A stretch of DNA of 64,000 bases. It comes from G965276765 sp965276825 (GTDB taxonomy: Bacteria > Actinomycetota > Acidimicrobiia > Acidimicrobiales > Palsa-688). Location: assembly GCA_965276825.1 (NCBI GenBank), contig OZ255630.1, forward strand, positions 434,001 to 498,000, in the 5' to 3' direction. Below are positions 43,129 through 52,454 of this stretch, one piece after another (the stretch's first letter is position 1; each line of letters begins with the position of its first letter). Position numbers and translations under genes: made by a program. The notes under the pieces were generated by a model. The model was not told where the DNA came from, did not search any database, and was given only the letters and a program-made list of their open reading frames with translations.

Positions 43129-44003
43129 GCCTCGACGCCATCGACTTCGCCCTGGCCGGCGGGGCGACCCTGGTTGCCGGCGCGGTCAACGCGCTGGCCG
43201 GAGGCGGCACGCTCGTGTCGTTTCCGACCCTCGTCGCCATCGGTGTGCCCGCCCTGTCGGCCAACGTGACCAACACGGTGGCCCTGTGCCCCGGCTACTT
43301 GTCCGGCACCGTCGCCCAACGCGAGGACCTGCAGGGCCAGAGACGCCGCGTGCGCGCCCTCGGGGTGGCCGCCGCCATCGGCGGTCTGACCGGCTCGGTG
43401 CTGCTCGAGATCACCCCGGAATCGGCGTTCCGCTCGGTCGTGCCCTGGCTGCTGGTGCTGTCCTGCGTGCTCCTCGCCGGCCAGGATCGCACGAGAGCGT
43501 GGGTCAAGGCCCGCTCGGCCACCGGCGACACGACCGGCGCTCCCCGCGGCGCGACGACCGTCGACGGCTGGGCCACGCCCGCTCGCCGCGAGCCGGCGGG
43601 CGCGGCGGGAGCACCGGGGGACCGGGCTGCGGTCGTGGACGTGGGCCGCCCCTCGTGGATCCTGCTCGGCACCATCTTCCTCGGCGCGGTGTACGGGGGC
43701 TTCTTCGGTGCCGGCCTCGGGATCATGATGCTCGCCCTGCTCGGGCTGTTTCTCGACGACTCCCTCATCCGGATCAACGCCGTCAAGCAGGCGTTGCAGC
43801 TGATCATCAATGTGGTGGCCGCCGCGTTCTTCGCCATCTCCGGCCACGTGCGCTGGGAGCTGGTCCCGGTGATGGCCGTCGCCGCACTCGTGGGGGGGAC
43901 CGTCGGCGGTCGGTTGTCGCGGGTCGTCAACCCCACGTGGCTGCGCCGGGCCGTGGTCGTGTTCGGCCTGGCCGTCGCCGTGGACTTCTGGGTGACCCAG
44001 TAG
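43125..44003 (+). CDS. TauE/SafE-family membrane transporter
   Basis: 292 residues, about eight membrane helices in two repeats. The conserved repeat openings are AGAVNALAGGGTLVSFPTLVAIGVP and YGGFFGAGLGIMMLALLGLF. The family exports sulfite, sulfoacetate or similar organic anions. The substrate here is unknown. A hydrophilic insert of about 55 residues (Gly/Ala/Arg-rich) lies between the two halves. Start is the GTG in the holA stop (GTGA). In this window it lies far from the sulfate-assimilation genes. Confidence 0.88.
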   Translation: MSLDAIDFALAGGATLVAGAVNALAGGGTLVSFPTLVAIGVPALSANVTNTVALCPGYLSGTVAQREDLQGQRRRVRALGVAAAIGGLTGSVLLEITPESAFRSVVPWLLVLSCVLLAGQDRTRAWVKARSATGDTTGAPRGATTVDGWATPARREPAGAAGAPGDRAAVVDVGRPSWILLGTIFLGAVYGGFFGAGLGIMMLALLGLFLDDSLIRINAVKQALQLIINVVAAAFFAISGHVRWELVPVMAVAALVGGTVGGRLSRVVNPTWLRRAVVVFGLAVAVDFWVTQ

Positions 44004-44128
44004 TGCCGAGGGTCCCGGCGGTCACCGCCCGGATCCTGGGCACCAACCACCTGGAGCGGCCAGACCGATTCGTCTACATTCGACTCCCCTTTCCCTACCG
44101 GACCCGCGCCGACGCGCGAGGGAGATCC

Positions 44129-46156
44129 ATGACCGTCGACGACCTGGCCTCCGAGCAGGCCTACCTCCATCGCGCCGAGGCCCAACTAACACGCATGCGC
44201 GCCCGCGCCGAGGACCTCCTCGCGGCCATGGGCGGCGCCGATCCCGACCTCGAGTGGGCCCTGCTCCGCCGGGTGCGGTCCCTGGCCCACAGCCCACGCG
44301 CGCTGTGCTTCGGGCGCATCGACGCCGCCGACGGCGACAGCTGGTACGTCGGCCGCCGCCACGTCGAGGACGAGGACGCCGAACCGGTCGTCGTCGAGTG
44401 GCGGGCCCCGGTGGCCCTCCCGTACTACCGGGCCGGTTGGGACGACCCGATGGGGCTGGTCCGCCGACGGCAGTTCGTGGTGGACGGCTCGGAGCTGCTG
44501 TCGATCGGCGACGACACCTTCGGCGCCGACCGGCCGGCCGACGCGCCGGCGCATGGCCGGCGGGGCGGGGAGGCCCTCCTCGTCGAGCTCGAGCGGGCCC
44601 GCAGCGGCGAGATGCTCGACATCGTCGCCACCATCCAGCCCGAGCAGGACGCGGTCATCCGCTCCGACGCCGCCGGCGTGCTCGCCGTGCAGGGCGGACC
44701 CGGGTCGGGCAAGACCGCCGTGGGCCTGCACCGAGCCGCGTTCCTGCTCTACGGCGACGACGCCATGGCCAGGGCCAACATCCTCGTCGTCGGGCCCAAC
44801 CGGACCTTCCTGCGCTACATCGCCCAGGTGCTGCCGTCGCTCGGGGAGGCCGCGGTGGTCCAGACCACGCTGGTCGACCTGGTCCCGGAGGTCGGCGGCG
44901 CCGCCGGGGCGACCGAAAGCCCCGACGCCGAGCGGGTCAAGGGCGACGGCCGGATGGCCGACGTTCTGGCCGCCGCCCTGGCGGCGAGGCGCAGGTCCGG
45001 CGACGACGACCTCGTCGTCGGGATCGGCGTGCGCCGCCTGGTGATCCCCGCCGCCGAGGTCGACGCCACCGCCGCCACCGTGGCGTCGAGGTCGCTGGCC
45101 TACGCCGACGGGCGCGACGTGCTCCGTCGCCGACTCGTCGCCCTGCTGGCGGCCAGGTGGGAGGAGCTCACCGGCGCCCCGCCCTCCGACAGAGCGTCCT
45201 TCGAGCGGGCCGTCCGCGACGACGGCGGGGTCGCCACCGCCCTCGACGCCAGATGGCCCTCGGTCGCCCCCACCACCCTCGTCGGCGACCTGCTGACCAA
45301 GGTGGCCGTGCTCGACGCCGCCGCAGAGGGGATCCTCGACACCGACGAGCGCCGCGCCATCCGCCGCCGCCGGACCAAGGCGTGGACCCCCGCCGACGCC
45401 GCCCTCGTCGACGAAGCCAAGGCGCTGGTCGCCGGGCAGTCCCGCACCTACGGCCACGTGATCGTCGACGAGGCCCAGGACCTGTCGCCCATGCAGGCCA
45501 GGATGCTGGCCCGCCGCTGCCCGTCGGGGTCGATGACCCTCCTCGGCGACCTGGCCCAGTCGATCGGCGTGTGGGGCCACCGCGACTGGTCCGACGTGGC
45601 CGCGTGGCTCCCGACGCCCGGCGGCCTGCGCACCGTCGAGCTGCGCCTCGGCTACCGGTCGCCGGCCCAGGTGCTCGAGCTCGCCGGCCGCCTGCTCCCC
45701 GAGGCGGCGCCGGGGATCCGGCCGACGGACGCGGTGCGTCCCGGGCGCAGCTCACCCCGCGTGGTCCGGGTCGAGGGCGACCGCCTCATCGACGCGGTGG
45801 TCGCCGAGACGGCCGACCTGGCCGCGACGTGGGCGACCGTCGCCGTCATCACCCCGAGGGCCCTCGCCGGCGCGGTGGTCGCCGCCCTGCGTGACCGCAT
45901 CGACGGGGGGCCTCGCACGATCGGGGAGGCGGGCGTCGACGGACTCGGGCGGCCGGTCACCGTGGTGGCGGCCGAGGGCGCCAAGGGGCTGGAGTTCGAC
46001 GCCGTCCTCGTCGTCGAGCCGGCCGGCATCGTCGCCGAGCGCACCGAGCGCCCTGCCGGCCTCCGGCTCCTCTACATCGCCCTCACCCGCCCCACCCAGC
46101 ACCTGAGCGTCGTGGCGGCGGCGGCGTTGCCTGCCGCCCTGGTCACGGCCGCATAG
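44129..46156 (+). CDS. UvrD-like ATPase of the HelD family (RNA polymerase recycling)
   Basis: 675 residues. The N-terminal helices (SEQAYLHRAEAQLTRMRARAEDLL) form the coiled-coil arm of HelD proteins. A superfamily 1 motor follows: Walker A VQGGPGSGKTA near residue 190, Walker B with HVIVDEAQDLSPMQ, motif IV-V region ELRLGYRSP and the late EGAKGLEFDAVLVVEP and LLYIALTRPTQHL. HelD removes stalled or inactive RNA polymerase from DNA, and some actinobacterial members (HelR) give rifampicin tolerance. The ATG at 44129 follows a GAGGGAGA site. Probably monocistronic. Confidence 0.9.
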   Translation: MTVDDLASEQAYLHRAEAQLTRMRARAEDLLAAMGGADPDLEWALLRRVRSLAHSPRALCFGRIDAADGDSWYVGRRHVEDEDAEPVVVEWRAPVALPYYRAGWDDPMGLVRRRQFVVDGSELLSIGDDTFGADRPADAPAHGRRGGEALLVELERARSGEMLDIVATIQPEQDAVIRSDAAGVLAVQGGPGSGKTAVGLHRAAFLLYGDDAMARANILVVGPNRTFLRYIAQVLPSLGEAAVVQTTLVDLVPEVGGAAGATESPDAERVKGDGRMADVLAAALAARRRSGDDDLVVGIGVRRLVIPAAEVDATAATVASRSLAYADGRDVLRRRLVALLAARWEELTGAPPSDRASFERAVRDDGGVATALDARWPSVAPTTLVGDLLTKVAVLDAAAEGILDTDERRAIRRRRTKAWTPADAALVDEAKALVAGQSRTYGHVIVDEAQDLSPMQARMLARRCPSGSMTLLGDLAQSIGVWGHRDWSDVAAWLPTPGGLRTVELRLGYRSPAQVLELAGRLLPEAAPGIRPTDAVRPGRSSPRVVRVEGDRLIDAVVAETADLAATWATVAVITPRALAGAVVAALRDRIDGGPRTIGEAGVDGLGRPVTVVAAEGAKGLEFDAVLVVEPAGIVAERTERPAGLRLLYIALTRPTQHLSVVAAAALPAALVTAA

Positions 46157-46342
46157 CACCCGCGCCCGCGCCCGCGCCCGCGGGCCCGGTGCCGGCGTCC
46201 GGTGCCGGGGCTCCCGCTCGGGCTGGGTTGGGTGATCTGCGGTCGTTGAGCAGGTTCTCGGAGATCTTCGGTCGCTGGACTGCGGTGGGCGCGGGTTCGT
46301 GACCGCAGTACCCTCCGTCAGCGCCCGTGAGGGCGACGCGGC
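46157..46342. other. Convergent gap with G+C hexamer run and repeat copy
   Basis: Right after helD a GCCCGC-type hexamer is repeated about four times and can fold back on itself (GCCCGCGGGC is a perfect palindrome), a possible terminator-like structure without a T-run. Copy B of the 74-bp repeat follows. No gene is seen. Confidence 0.5.
46235..46308. repeat. 74-bp intergenic repeat element, copy B
   Basis: Aligns without gaps to copy A at 8115-8188 in the same orientation. CTGCGGTC near its left end is the inverse of the terminal GACCGCAG. It sits between convergent genes here and upstream of a gene at copy A, so a promoter role in both is unlikely. Confidence 0.6.
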
Positions 46343-47212
46343 TCAGCCGGCGTCGAGCAGGCGCCAGCAGGTGGCCAGCATGGCCACGCCGGCGGCGGTG
46401 CTGCGCAGGGCGACGCCGTCGAGCGAGCGGACGCGGACGGGGCCGCGCACGCTTCCGACCAGCAGCACCAGGTCGGCGGCGTGGAGGTCGTCGACGGTCC
46501 CGGACCCGCCGGCGGTCTCGAGGCCGGCGGCGCGTGCCGCGTCGAGGAGGGCCTCGGTGGTGATGCTGTGCAGGATCCCGTTGGGACCGTCGGCCACGGT
46601 CACGAGGGTCGAGCCGCTCAACCAGACGACCGACGAGGTGGGGGCCTCGAGCAGGTGGCCGTCGGTGGTGACGAAGAGGGCGTCGTGGGCGCCGCGTCGA
46701 TCCGCCTCGCGCTGGGCCGCCATGTTGACGGCGTAGGAGAGGGTCTTCACCCCACCGAGCAGCCAGGGGGCGCCGGCGAAGGCGTCGACGGCGGTGCCGC
46801 GGGTGAGGACGGCGACGTCGATCCCGTCACGGCGGGCGTCCAGCGCCGACGCGGGCATGGGGGAGACGGTGGCGAACCCGGTCGGCGTCTCCTCACCCTC
46901 GCGGCCGCGGGTGGCGACGAGCTTCATCGACGCCTCGTCGTCCCCGGTTGCGGCCCACTCGTCGACGAGCTCGCCGACCAGCGCCCGCCAGGCCACCGGG
47001 TCGAAGTCGATGCCGAGGGCCGAGGCGGACCGGCCCATGCGGGCCAGGTGGGCGTCGAGGTGGTCCACCCGGGCGCCGGCCGGCAGGAGCCGGATCCGGC
47101 AGCCCTCGAAGCAGCCGTCGCCGCGCGTCAGGCCGACGTCGTCGAGGCACACGACCGGGGCGGCGGGATCGACGATGCCGCGACCGAGCACGGCGGCGAG
47201 GGTGATGGTCAT
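46343..47212 (-). CDS. Class IV aminotransferase (aminodeoxychorismate lyase/BCAT-like)
   Basis: 289 residues, fold-type IV PLP enzyme. The opening CLDDVGLTRGDGCFEGCRI and the lysine in LGGVKTLSYAVNM mark the active site, and LLEAPTSSVVWLSG is the phosphate-binding strand. The family contains 4-amino-4-deoxychorismate lyase (PabC), branched-chain and D-amino acid aminotransferases, which cannot be separated confidently by eye. PabC is the likelier choice for an actinobacterium of this type. It is followed by the unrelated rpsT on the opposite side, with a separate promoter. Confidence 0.82.
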   Translation of the reverse strand: MTITLAAVLGRGIVDPAAPVVCLDDVGLTRGDGCFEGCRIRLLPAGARVDHLDAHLARMGRSASALGIDFDPVAWRALVGELVDEWAATGDDEASMKLVATRGREGEETPTGFATVSPMPASALDARRDGIDVAVLTRGTAVDAFAGAPWLLGGVKTLSYAVNMAAQREADRRGAHDALFVTTDGHLLEAPTSSVVWLSGSTLVTVADGPNGILHSITTEALLDAARAAGLETAGGSGTVDDLHAADLVLLVGSVRGPVRVRSLDGVALRSTAAGVAMLATCWRLLDAG

Positions 47213-47300
47213 CGAGATGCTGCTCCTTCGGCGGGATGCGGCGGGGAGCCGTCGCCAGGCTCGCCCGCAGGCCGCCCGGGCGCACCGGGACGGGCGGGGC

Positions 47301-47576
47301 TCAGTCCTCCGAGGCGGCGGCGATGGCGTTGATGCGCCGGATCAGGCGGCCCTTGCGGTTGGACGCCTGGTTCTTGTGGATGATGCCGCGGGCGGCCATC
47401 TTGTCGAGGCGCTTGACGGCCAGGCGCAGGTCGTCGGCGGCGGTCTCCGTGCCGCTCTCGGCGGCCGCCACGGCCACCTTGACGCGGGTCTTAACCTCCG
47501 ACTTGGCCGCCTTGTTGCGGAGCCGGCGGATCTCGTTGGTCCGGTTGCGCTTGATCTGGCTCTTGATGTTGGCCAT
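47301..47576 (-). CDS. rpsT: 30S ribosomal protein S20
   Basis: 91 residues, highly basic, helical. The family pattern MANIKSQIKRNRTNEIRRLRNKAAKS and the closing KGIIHKN-like segment (RGIIHKNQASNRKGRLIRRI) are clear. It binds 16S rRNA in the body of the small subunit. Located between the aminotransferase and the kinase-like gene and close to holA and lepA, the usual neighbourhood of rpsT in actinobacteria. Confidence 0.97.
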   Translation of the reverse strand: MANIKSQIKRNRTNEIRRLRNKAAKSEVKTRVKVAVAAAESGTETAADDLRLAVKRLDKMAARGIIHKNQASNRKGRLIRRINAIAAASED

Positions 47577-47626
47577 GCCGTCCTAGCCGTGCACTCGAGA
47601 AGGGAACCAAGCGACCCTAGCAGAGG

Positions 47627-48313
47627 TCACGGCCGGCCCAGGAATCGTCCCAGCGCGTCGAGGACCACCTCGACGGTGTCGTCGAGGTGGAGCACCGTTG
47701 TGTCCATCCAGAGGTGGTACCAGGCCGGGTCGGCGGCGTCGGCCCGGTAGAGCCGCTTGACCCACAGCAGCCGGGAGCGGTCCGTCTGGACCTGGCGGTC
47801 GGCGGCGCGTGCCGGGGGCACGTCCTCGATCTGCGCGGCGGCCGTGATGCGCCGGGCGGCCGGACCGTCGAAGCGGACGTGGTAGGCCCGGGGCCGGTCG
47901 GCCAGGACGATGGCACCCGCCCGACCGAGCACCACCGCGCCGGAGCCGGCCCGCAGCGGTGCCAGGTCGGACTCGGCCTGGCGGCGCAGCTCGGCCTCGT
48001 CCTGCTCCAGGGCCACCGGGGGCCCGGCCAGGGTGCTGGCCCCGACCGCCCTGGCCAGATGGGCGAAGAACCCCGACGCCGGCGACGCCTGCCGCTCCCA
48101 CTCGGTCAGGCCCTCGGTGCTGGCCGCCCGGTCCCTGGCCGCCTGCTCGGCGACCGCCTCGGAATGCGCCGCCTCGTCGGTGACCGACGAGGTGAGGAGC
48201 CGGTCGATCAGGGGGACACCGAGGCGCTCGGCCAGTCGGGGGGCGATCACGCTGCCGCCGGCGCCGTAGCTGGCTGACACCGTGAGCACGGGCTCGAAGC
48301 TGGTCTCGACCAC
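47627..48313 (-). CDS. Cytidylate-kinase-like P-loop protein
   Basis: 228 residues from the GTG at 48313, which has GAGGAG 7 bases upstream. The P-loop is degenerate: ASYGAGGSVIAPRLAERLG, with the GKS/T replaced by a GGS/V arrangement as in the cytidylate-kinase-like family (PF13189). Further family stretches are VVLGRAGAIVLADRP and RLYRADAADPAWYHLWMDT. Members are found in many bacteria with no confirmed substrate, so a nucleoside kinase role is possible but not shown. Confidence 0.82.
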   Translation of the reverse strand: MVETSFEPVLTVSASYGAGGSVIAPRLAERLGVPLIDRLLTSSVTDEAAHSEAVAEQAARDRAASTEGLTEWERQASPASGFFAHLARAVGASTLAGPPVALEQDEAELRRQAESDLAPLRAGSGAVVLGRAGAIVLADRPRAYHVRFDGPAARRITAAAQIEDVPPARAADRQVQTDRSRLLWVKRLYRADAADPAWYHLWMDTTVLHLDDTVEVVLDALGRFLGRP

Positions 48314-48480
48314 GGGACATCTCCTCGACGTGGGGGGAGCGACCTGGGAAACGAACCGATGAGCAGTGTGCGCCGCTCCTGGGCGCCCCCCGTGGGGTGC
48401 TCGACGGAGCGTACCGGTGTGCCGGACGCCACGCCGGGGACCGTCGGACCCAGGCATGCGGGGAGGGCGGCGGCGTGCGC

Positions 48481-48486
48481 CAAGAT
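48481..48486 (+). promoter_or_regulatory. Weak -10-like box (CAAGAT) before lepA
   Basis: CAAGAT lies 8 bases before the lepA GTG at 48495. It matches the spacing of the other leaderless promoters in the window but departs from TAnnnT at the first base. Confidence 0.25.
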
Positions 48487-48494
48487 GGAGCACC

Positions 48495-50294
48495 GTGCCC
48501 CAATCCGAGACGTCGCTGTCGACGATCCGCAACCTGAGCATCGTGGCCCACGTCGACCACGGCAAGTCCACCCTGTCGGACCGGATCCTCGAGCTGACCG
48601 GTGCGGTGGACGCGCGCGACATGCGCGAGCAGTACCTGGACTCGATGGACATCGAGCGCGAGCGGGGCATCACGATCAAGGCGCAGAACGTGCGGGTCGG
48701 GTGGAAGGGCCACACCATCCACCTCATCGACACGCCCGGCCACGTCGACTTCGGCTACGAGGTGAGCAGGAGCCTGGCCGCCTGCGAGGGCGTGGTGCTG
48801 CTCGTCGACGCCGCCCAGGGCATCGAGGCGCAGACCCTCGCCAACGCCTACCTGGCCCTCGAGAACGACCTGGAGATCGTCGCCGCCCTCAACAAGATCG
48901 ACCTCCCGGCGGCCGACCCGGACCGCTACGCGGCCGAGATCGAGAAGGTCCTCGGCGTGCCGGCGGACCAGATCCTGCGCATGTCGGCCAAGACGGGCAA
49001 TGGCGTCCCCGAGCTGCTCGACGCCATCTGCGAGCGCATCCCCCCGCCCGTGGGGGACCCCGATGCCCCGCTGCAGGGACTGATCTTCGACTCCTACTAC
49101 GACCAGTACCGGGGGGTGGTCAGCGCGGTGCGGGTCAAGCAGGGACGCCTGACCACCGGCCACCGGCTGCGGTTCATGCAGACCAACAGGACCCACGACA
49201 TCGAGGAGATCGGCGTCCGCCTGCCGGTGCCGACCCCCGTGCGCTCCATCGGCCCGGGCGAGGTCGGCTACCTGATCGCCGGGATCAAGGACGTCGGCGA
49301 GGCCCGCAGCGGCGAGACGGTCACCGAGGCGGCCCGCCCCGCCCCCGAGGCCCTGGCCGGCTACCAGGACCCCAAGCCGATGGTGTTCTGCGGGATCTAC
49401 CCGATCGACGGCGACGAGTTTGCCGTGCTGCGCGAGGCGCTCGAGAAGCTGCGGCTCAACGACGCGTCGGTCAGCTACGAGCCGGAGACGTCCGGCGCCC
49501 TCGGGTTCGGCTTCCGCTGCGGCTTCCTCGGCCTGTTGCACATGGAGATCGTGCGCGAGCGCCTGGAGCGCGAGTTCGGCCTCTCCCTGATCGCCACCGC
49601 GCCGAGCGTGGAGTACCGGGCCCACCTGACCGACGGCACCGTCGTCGAGGTCCACAACCCCTCGGAGATGCCCCCGCCCCAGCGCCTCGAGTCGATCGAG
49701 GAGCCGTTCCTGCAGGCCACCATCCTGGCGCCGACCGAGTACACCGGCACCCTCATGGACCTGTGCCAGACCCGGCGCGGCGAGATGCTGCGCATGGAGT
49801 ACCTCGGCCCCGAGCGCCTCGAGCTGGCCTACCGGATCCCGCTCGCCGAGGTGGTCATGGACTTCTTCGACGCCCTCAAGAGCCGGACCAAGGGCTACGC
49901 CAGCCTCGACTACGAGCCGGCCGGGTGGGAGACCGCCGACCTGGTCAAGATCGACGTGCTGCTCAACGGCACACCCGTCGACGCGTTCAGCGCCATCGTC
50001 CACAAGTCGCAGGCCCAGGACTACGGGCGGCGGATGACCGACAAGCTGCGGGAGCTGATCCCCCGGCAGATGTTCGACGTGCCCATCCAGGCGGCGGTCG
50101 GCGGCCGCATCATCGCCAGGGAGACGGTCAAGGCCAAGCGCAAGGACGTGCTGTCCAAGTGCTACGGCGGCGACATCACCCGCAAGCGCAAGCTGCTCGA
50201 GAAGCAGAAGGAGGGCAAGAAGCGCATGAAGAACATCGGCCGCGTCGAGGTCCCCCAGGAGGCGTTCATCCAGGCCCTCAGGCTGGAGGAGTAG
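48495..50294 (+). CDS. lepA: Elongation factor 4
   Basis: 599 residues, normal for LepA. The GTPase motifs are complete: AHVDHGKST (G1), the RGITIK region (G2), DTPGHVDF (G3), NKIDLP (G4) and SAKTG (G5). The LepA-specific C-terminal domain ends KKRMKNIGRVEVPQEAF. It acts on the ribosome during initiation or back-translocation under ionic stress. The GTG at 48495 gives the usual short N-terminus. It is followed at 9 bases by the SDR gene. Confidence 0.97.
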   Translation: MPQSETSLSTIRNLSIVAHVDHGKSTLSDRILELTGAVDARDMREQYLDSMDIERERGITIKAQNVRVGWKGHTIHLIDTPGHVDFGYEVSRSLAACEGVVLLVDAAQGIEAQTLANAYLALENDLEIVAALNKIDLPAADPDRYAAEIEKVLGVPADQILRMSAKTGNGVPELLDAICERIPPPVGDPDAPLQGLIFDSYYDQYRGVVSAVRVKQGRLTTGHRLRFMQTNRTHDIEEIGVRLPVPTPVRSIGPGEVGYLIAGIKDVGEARSGETVTEAARPAPEALAGYQDPKPMVFCGIYPIDGDEFAVLREALEKLRLNDASVSYEPETSGALGFGFRCGFLGLLHMEIVRERLEREFGLSLIATAPSVEYRAHLTDGTVVEVHNPSEMPPPQRLESIEEPFLQATILAPTEYTGTLMDLCQTRRGEMLRMEYLGPERLELAYRIPLAEVVMDFFDALKSRTKGYASLDYEPAGWETADLVKIDVLLNGTPVDAFSAIVHKSQAQDYGRRMTDKLRELIPRQMFDVPIQAAVGGRIIARETVKAKRKDVLSKCYGGDITRKRKLLEKQKEGKKRMKNIGRVEVPQEAFIQALRLEE

Positions 50295-50303
50295 GCCGCG
50301 CCC

Positions 50304-51005
50304 ATGAGCCGCTACCTGATCACCGGAGCCACCCGAGGCATCGGCCGGGCCCTCGTCGAGCTCCTGGCCGACCACGAGCTGTACCTCCTCGCCCGCCGCC
50401 AGGCCCCCATCGACGAGCTGTGCTCGTCGATGCCCGACGCCACCGGCCGAGCCGTGGACCTGCGCCGCCCCGAGAACCTGGCCGCCGCCTTGGACGGCTG
50501 GATCCCCGACCGCCTCGACGGCATCGTCCACAACGCCGGGGTCGGCGGCGGGGCGCCCATCGCCGACCAGACGCCGCCCGGGTGGGTGGACGCCTTCTCG
50601 GTCAACGTGTTCTCCGTGGGCGAGCTCACCCGGTTGTGCCTGCCGGCGCTGCGGGCCGGGCGGGCGACGGTCGTGGTGGTCAACTCCGGCTCCGGCCTGC
50701 GCGTGGGGGCGCCAGGCAGCGCCATCTACTCGGGGACCAAGTTCGCCCTGCGGGCGCTGGCCGACAGCCTGCGCATCGAGGAGCCGGAGCTGCGCGTGAC
50801 CACCGTGTTTCCCGGCCGGGTGGACACCGACATGCAGCGGGAGCTGCAGGCGTCGATCGGCCGCGACTACGACCCCGACGAGCACCTCAGGGCCTCGACC
50901 GTCGCCGGCGTCATCGCCGGGGTGCTCGACCTGCCGCGCGACGGGTTCGTCCCCGAGGTCTCGGTCAACCCCAAGGCCTGGACGACCGCCAGGACCCGCC
51001 CGTGA
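50304..51005 (+). CDS. Short-chain dehydrogenase/reductase
   Basis: 233 residues, classical SDR. The cofactor motif TGATRGIG is at residues 7-14, NAGVGGG follows, and the catalytic Tyr-Lys pair appears in YSGTKFAL with the serine in NSGSGLRVG upstream. The C-terminus is short. Cofactor is likely NADP(H) because of the basic residues after the first strand (LLARRQAP). Substrate unknown. Encoded 9 bases after lepA and 16 bases before photolyase, so all three may share a transcript. Confidence 0.88.
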   Translation: MSRYLITGATRGIGRALVELLADHELYLLARRQAPIDELCSSMPDATGRAVDLRRPENLAAALDGWIPDRLDGIVHNAGVGGGAPIADQTPPGWVDAFSVNVFSVGELTRLCLPALRAGRATVVVVNSGSGLRVGAPGSAIYSGTKFALRALADSLRIEEPELRVTTVFPGRVDTDMQRELQASIGRDYDPDEHLRASTVAGVIAGVLDLPRDGFVPEVSVNPKAWTTARTRP

Positions 51006-51021
51006 CGACGGCGGCGAGGGC

Positions 51022-52386
51022 GTGAGCGGCTCCGCGCCAGCGATCTGGTGGATCCGCCGAGACCTGCGCCTGGGCGACAACCCGGCCCTCGCCGCCGCCG
51101 CGCACGCCGGCGAGGTGCTGCCCGTGTTCGTCCTCGACGACCATCTCTGGGGTCCGGCGGGACCGGCCAGACAGGCGTTCCTGGCGGCCAGCCTCCGCCA
51201 TCTCGACGACGCCACAGGCGGATCGCTGGTCGTGCGCCGCGGGCGCCCCGCAGCGGCGCTGCGCAAGGTGGCCGACGAGACCGGCGCCGCGGGGGTCTGG
51301 GCGGCCGCCGACTTCGGGCCCTACGGGCGTGACCGCGACGCCGGGGTCGACGACGCCCTCACCAGGTCCGAGGTCGAGGTCCACTGGATCGGTTCGCCCT
51401 ATGCCGTCGACCCCGGCACGGTCGTGAAGGGGGACGGCACGCCGTTCAAGGTGTTCACCCCGTACTCCAGGGCGTGGGTGGCGCACGGCTGGGACCGCCC
51501 TGGCCGCAAGCCTTCGGGCCTGCGGTGGGTGAGCGGGGTGGACTCCGCCGGTGTCCCCGACGCCCCTGGGGTGGACGCCCGCCTGCCCGAGCCCGGCGAG
51601 GACGCCGCCCGCCACCGGTGGAGGTCATTCCTCCGGGACGACCTCGACGGCTACGACGAGGACCGCAACGACCCCGCCGGTGACCACACCTCCCGCCTCT
51701 CCGCCTACCTCAAGTGGGGGGCGATCCACCCGCGCACCCTCCTCGCCGACCTCGACCCCCGCCGCAAGGGCCACGCCACCTACCGGACCGAGCTGGCCTG
51801 GCGGGAGTTCTACGCCGACGTGCTCTGGGCTCGCCCCGACAGCGCCAGGCGCGCCTACCTGGAGGGCATGGAGGCGATGAAGGTCGACACCGGCAAGCGG
51901 GCCGACGAGCGCTTCGCCGCCTGGACCGAGGGTCGGACCGGCTACCCCATCGTCGACGCGGGGATGCGCCAGCTACGCGCCGAGGCGTGGATGCACAACC
52001 GGGTGCGGATGATCACCGCCAGCTTCCTCGTCAAGGACCTCCACCTCGACTGGGCGCGGGGCGCCCGCTGGTTCCTCGACCGTCTGGTCGACGGCGACCT
52101 GGCCTCCAACAACCACGGCTGGCAGTGGGTCGCCAGCACGGGCACCGATGCCGCTCCCTACTACCGCATCTTCAATCCGGTCACCCAGGGCCAGAAGTTC
52201 GACCCGTCCGGCGCCTACGTCCGGCGCTGGGTGCCGGAGCTGGCATCGGTCCCCGACCGCTACGTCCACCGCCCCTGGGACGCGGCCGAGCTGCCCATCG
52301 ACGCGGCCGGCTACCCCGAGCCGATCGTCGAGCACCACGTCGAGCGCGAGGAGGCCCTGGCCAGGTATCAGGCGCTGCGCTCCTGA
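51022..52386 (+). CDS. phr: Deoxyribodipyrimidine photolyase, CPD class I
   Basis: 454 residues. The N-terminal antenna domain opens IWWIRRDLRLGDNPAL. The FAD-binding domain shows the class I pattern: SRLSAYLKWGAIHPR, TYRTELAWREFYADVL, GYPIVDAGMRQLRAEAWMHNRVRMITASFL and DGDLASNNHGWQWVASTGTDAAPYYRIFNP. It repairs cyclobutane pyrimidine dimers with blue light in the cytoplasm. The tryptophans of the electron-transfer chain in that segment are in place. The GTG at 51022 lies 16 bases after the SDR gene. Confidence 0.95.
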   Translation: MSGSAPAIWWIRRDLRLGDNPALAAAAHAGEVLPVFVLDDHLWGPAGPARQAFLAASLRHLDDATGGSLVVRRGRPAAALRKVADETGAAGVWAAADFGPYGRDRDAGVDDALTRSEVEVHWIGSPYAVDPGTVVKGDGTPFKVFTPYSRAWVAHGWDRPGRKPSGLRWVSGVDSAGVPDAPGVDARLPEPGEDAARHRWRSFLRDDLDGYDEDRNDPAGDHTSRLSAYLKWGAIHPRTLLADLDPRRKGHATYRTELAWREFYADVLWARPDSARRAYLEGMEAMKVDTGKRADERFAAWTEGRTGYPIVDAGMRQLRAEAWMHNRVRMITASFLVKDLHLDWARGARWFLDRLVDGDLASNNHGWQWVASTGTDAAPYYRIFNPVTQGQKFDPSGAYVRRWVPELASVPDRYVHRPWDAAELPIDAAGYPEPIVEHHVEREEALARYQALRS

Positions 52387-52444
52387 TCACGGTCGTCGCC
52401 CGGCCGACACCCACCGAACCGGGGGCCAAATCCGACCCGCTGGG

Positions 52445-52450
52445 TAAGGT
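52445..52450 (+). promoter_or_regulatory. Putative -10 box (TAAGGT) upstream of metY
   Basis: TAAGGT lies 4 bases before a GTG at 52455 that opens a 36-residue leader frame, and about 125 bases before the metY start. Confidence 0.35.
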
Positions 52451-52454
52451 TTCC

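Noticed and set aside
47583..51266. A 1227-codon open frame on the minus strand opposite rpsT, the kinase-like gene, lepA and the SDR gene
   Set aside because: It runs antisense to strongly conserved genes and has the Arg/Gly/Pro/Ala composition of third-position G+C shadows.
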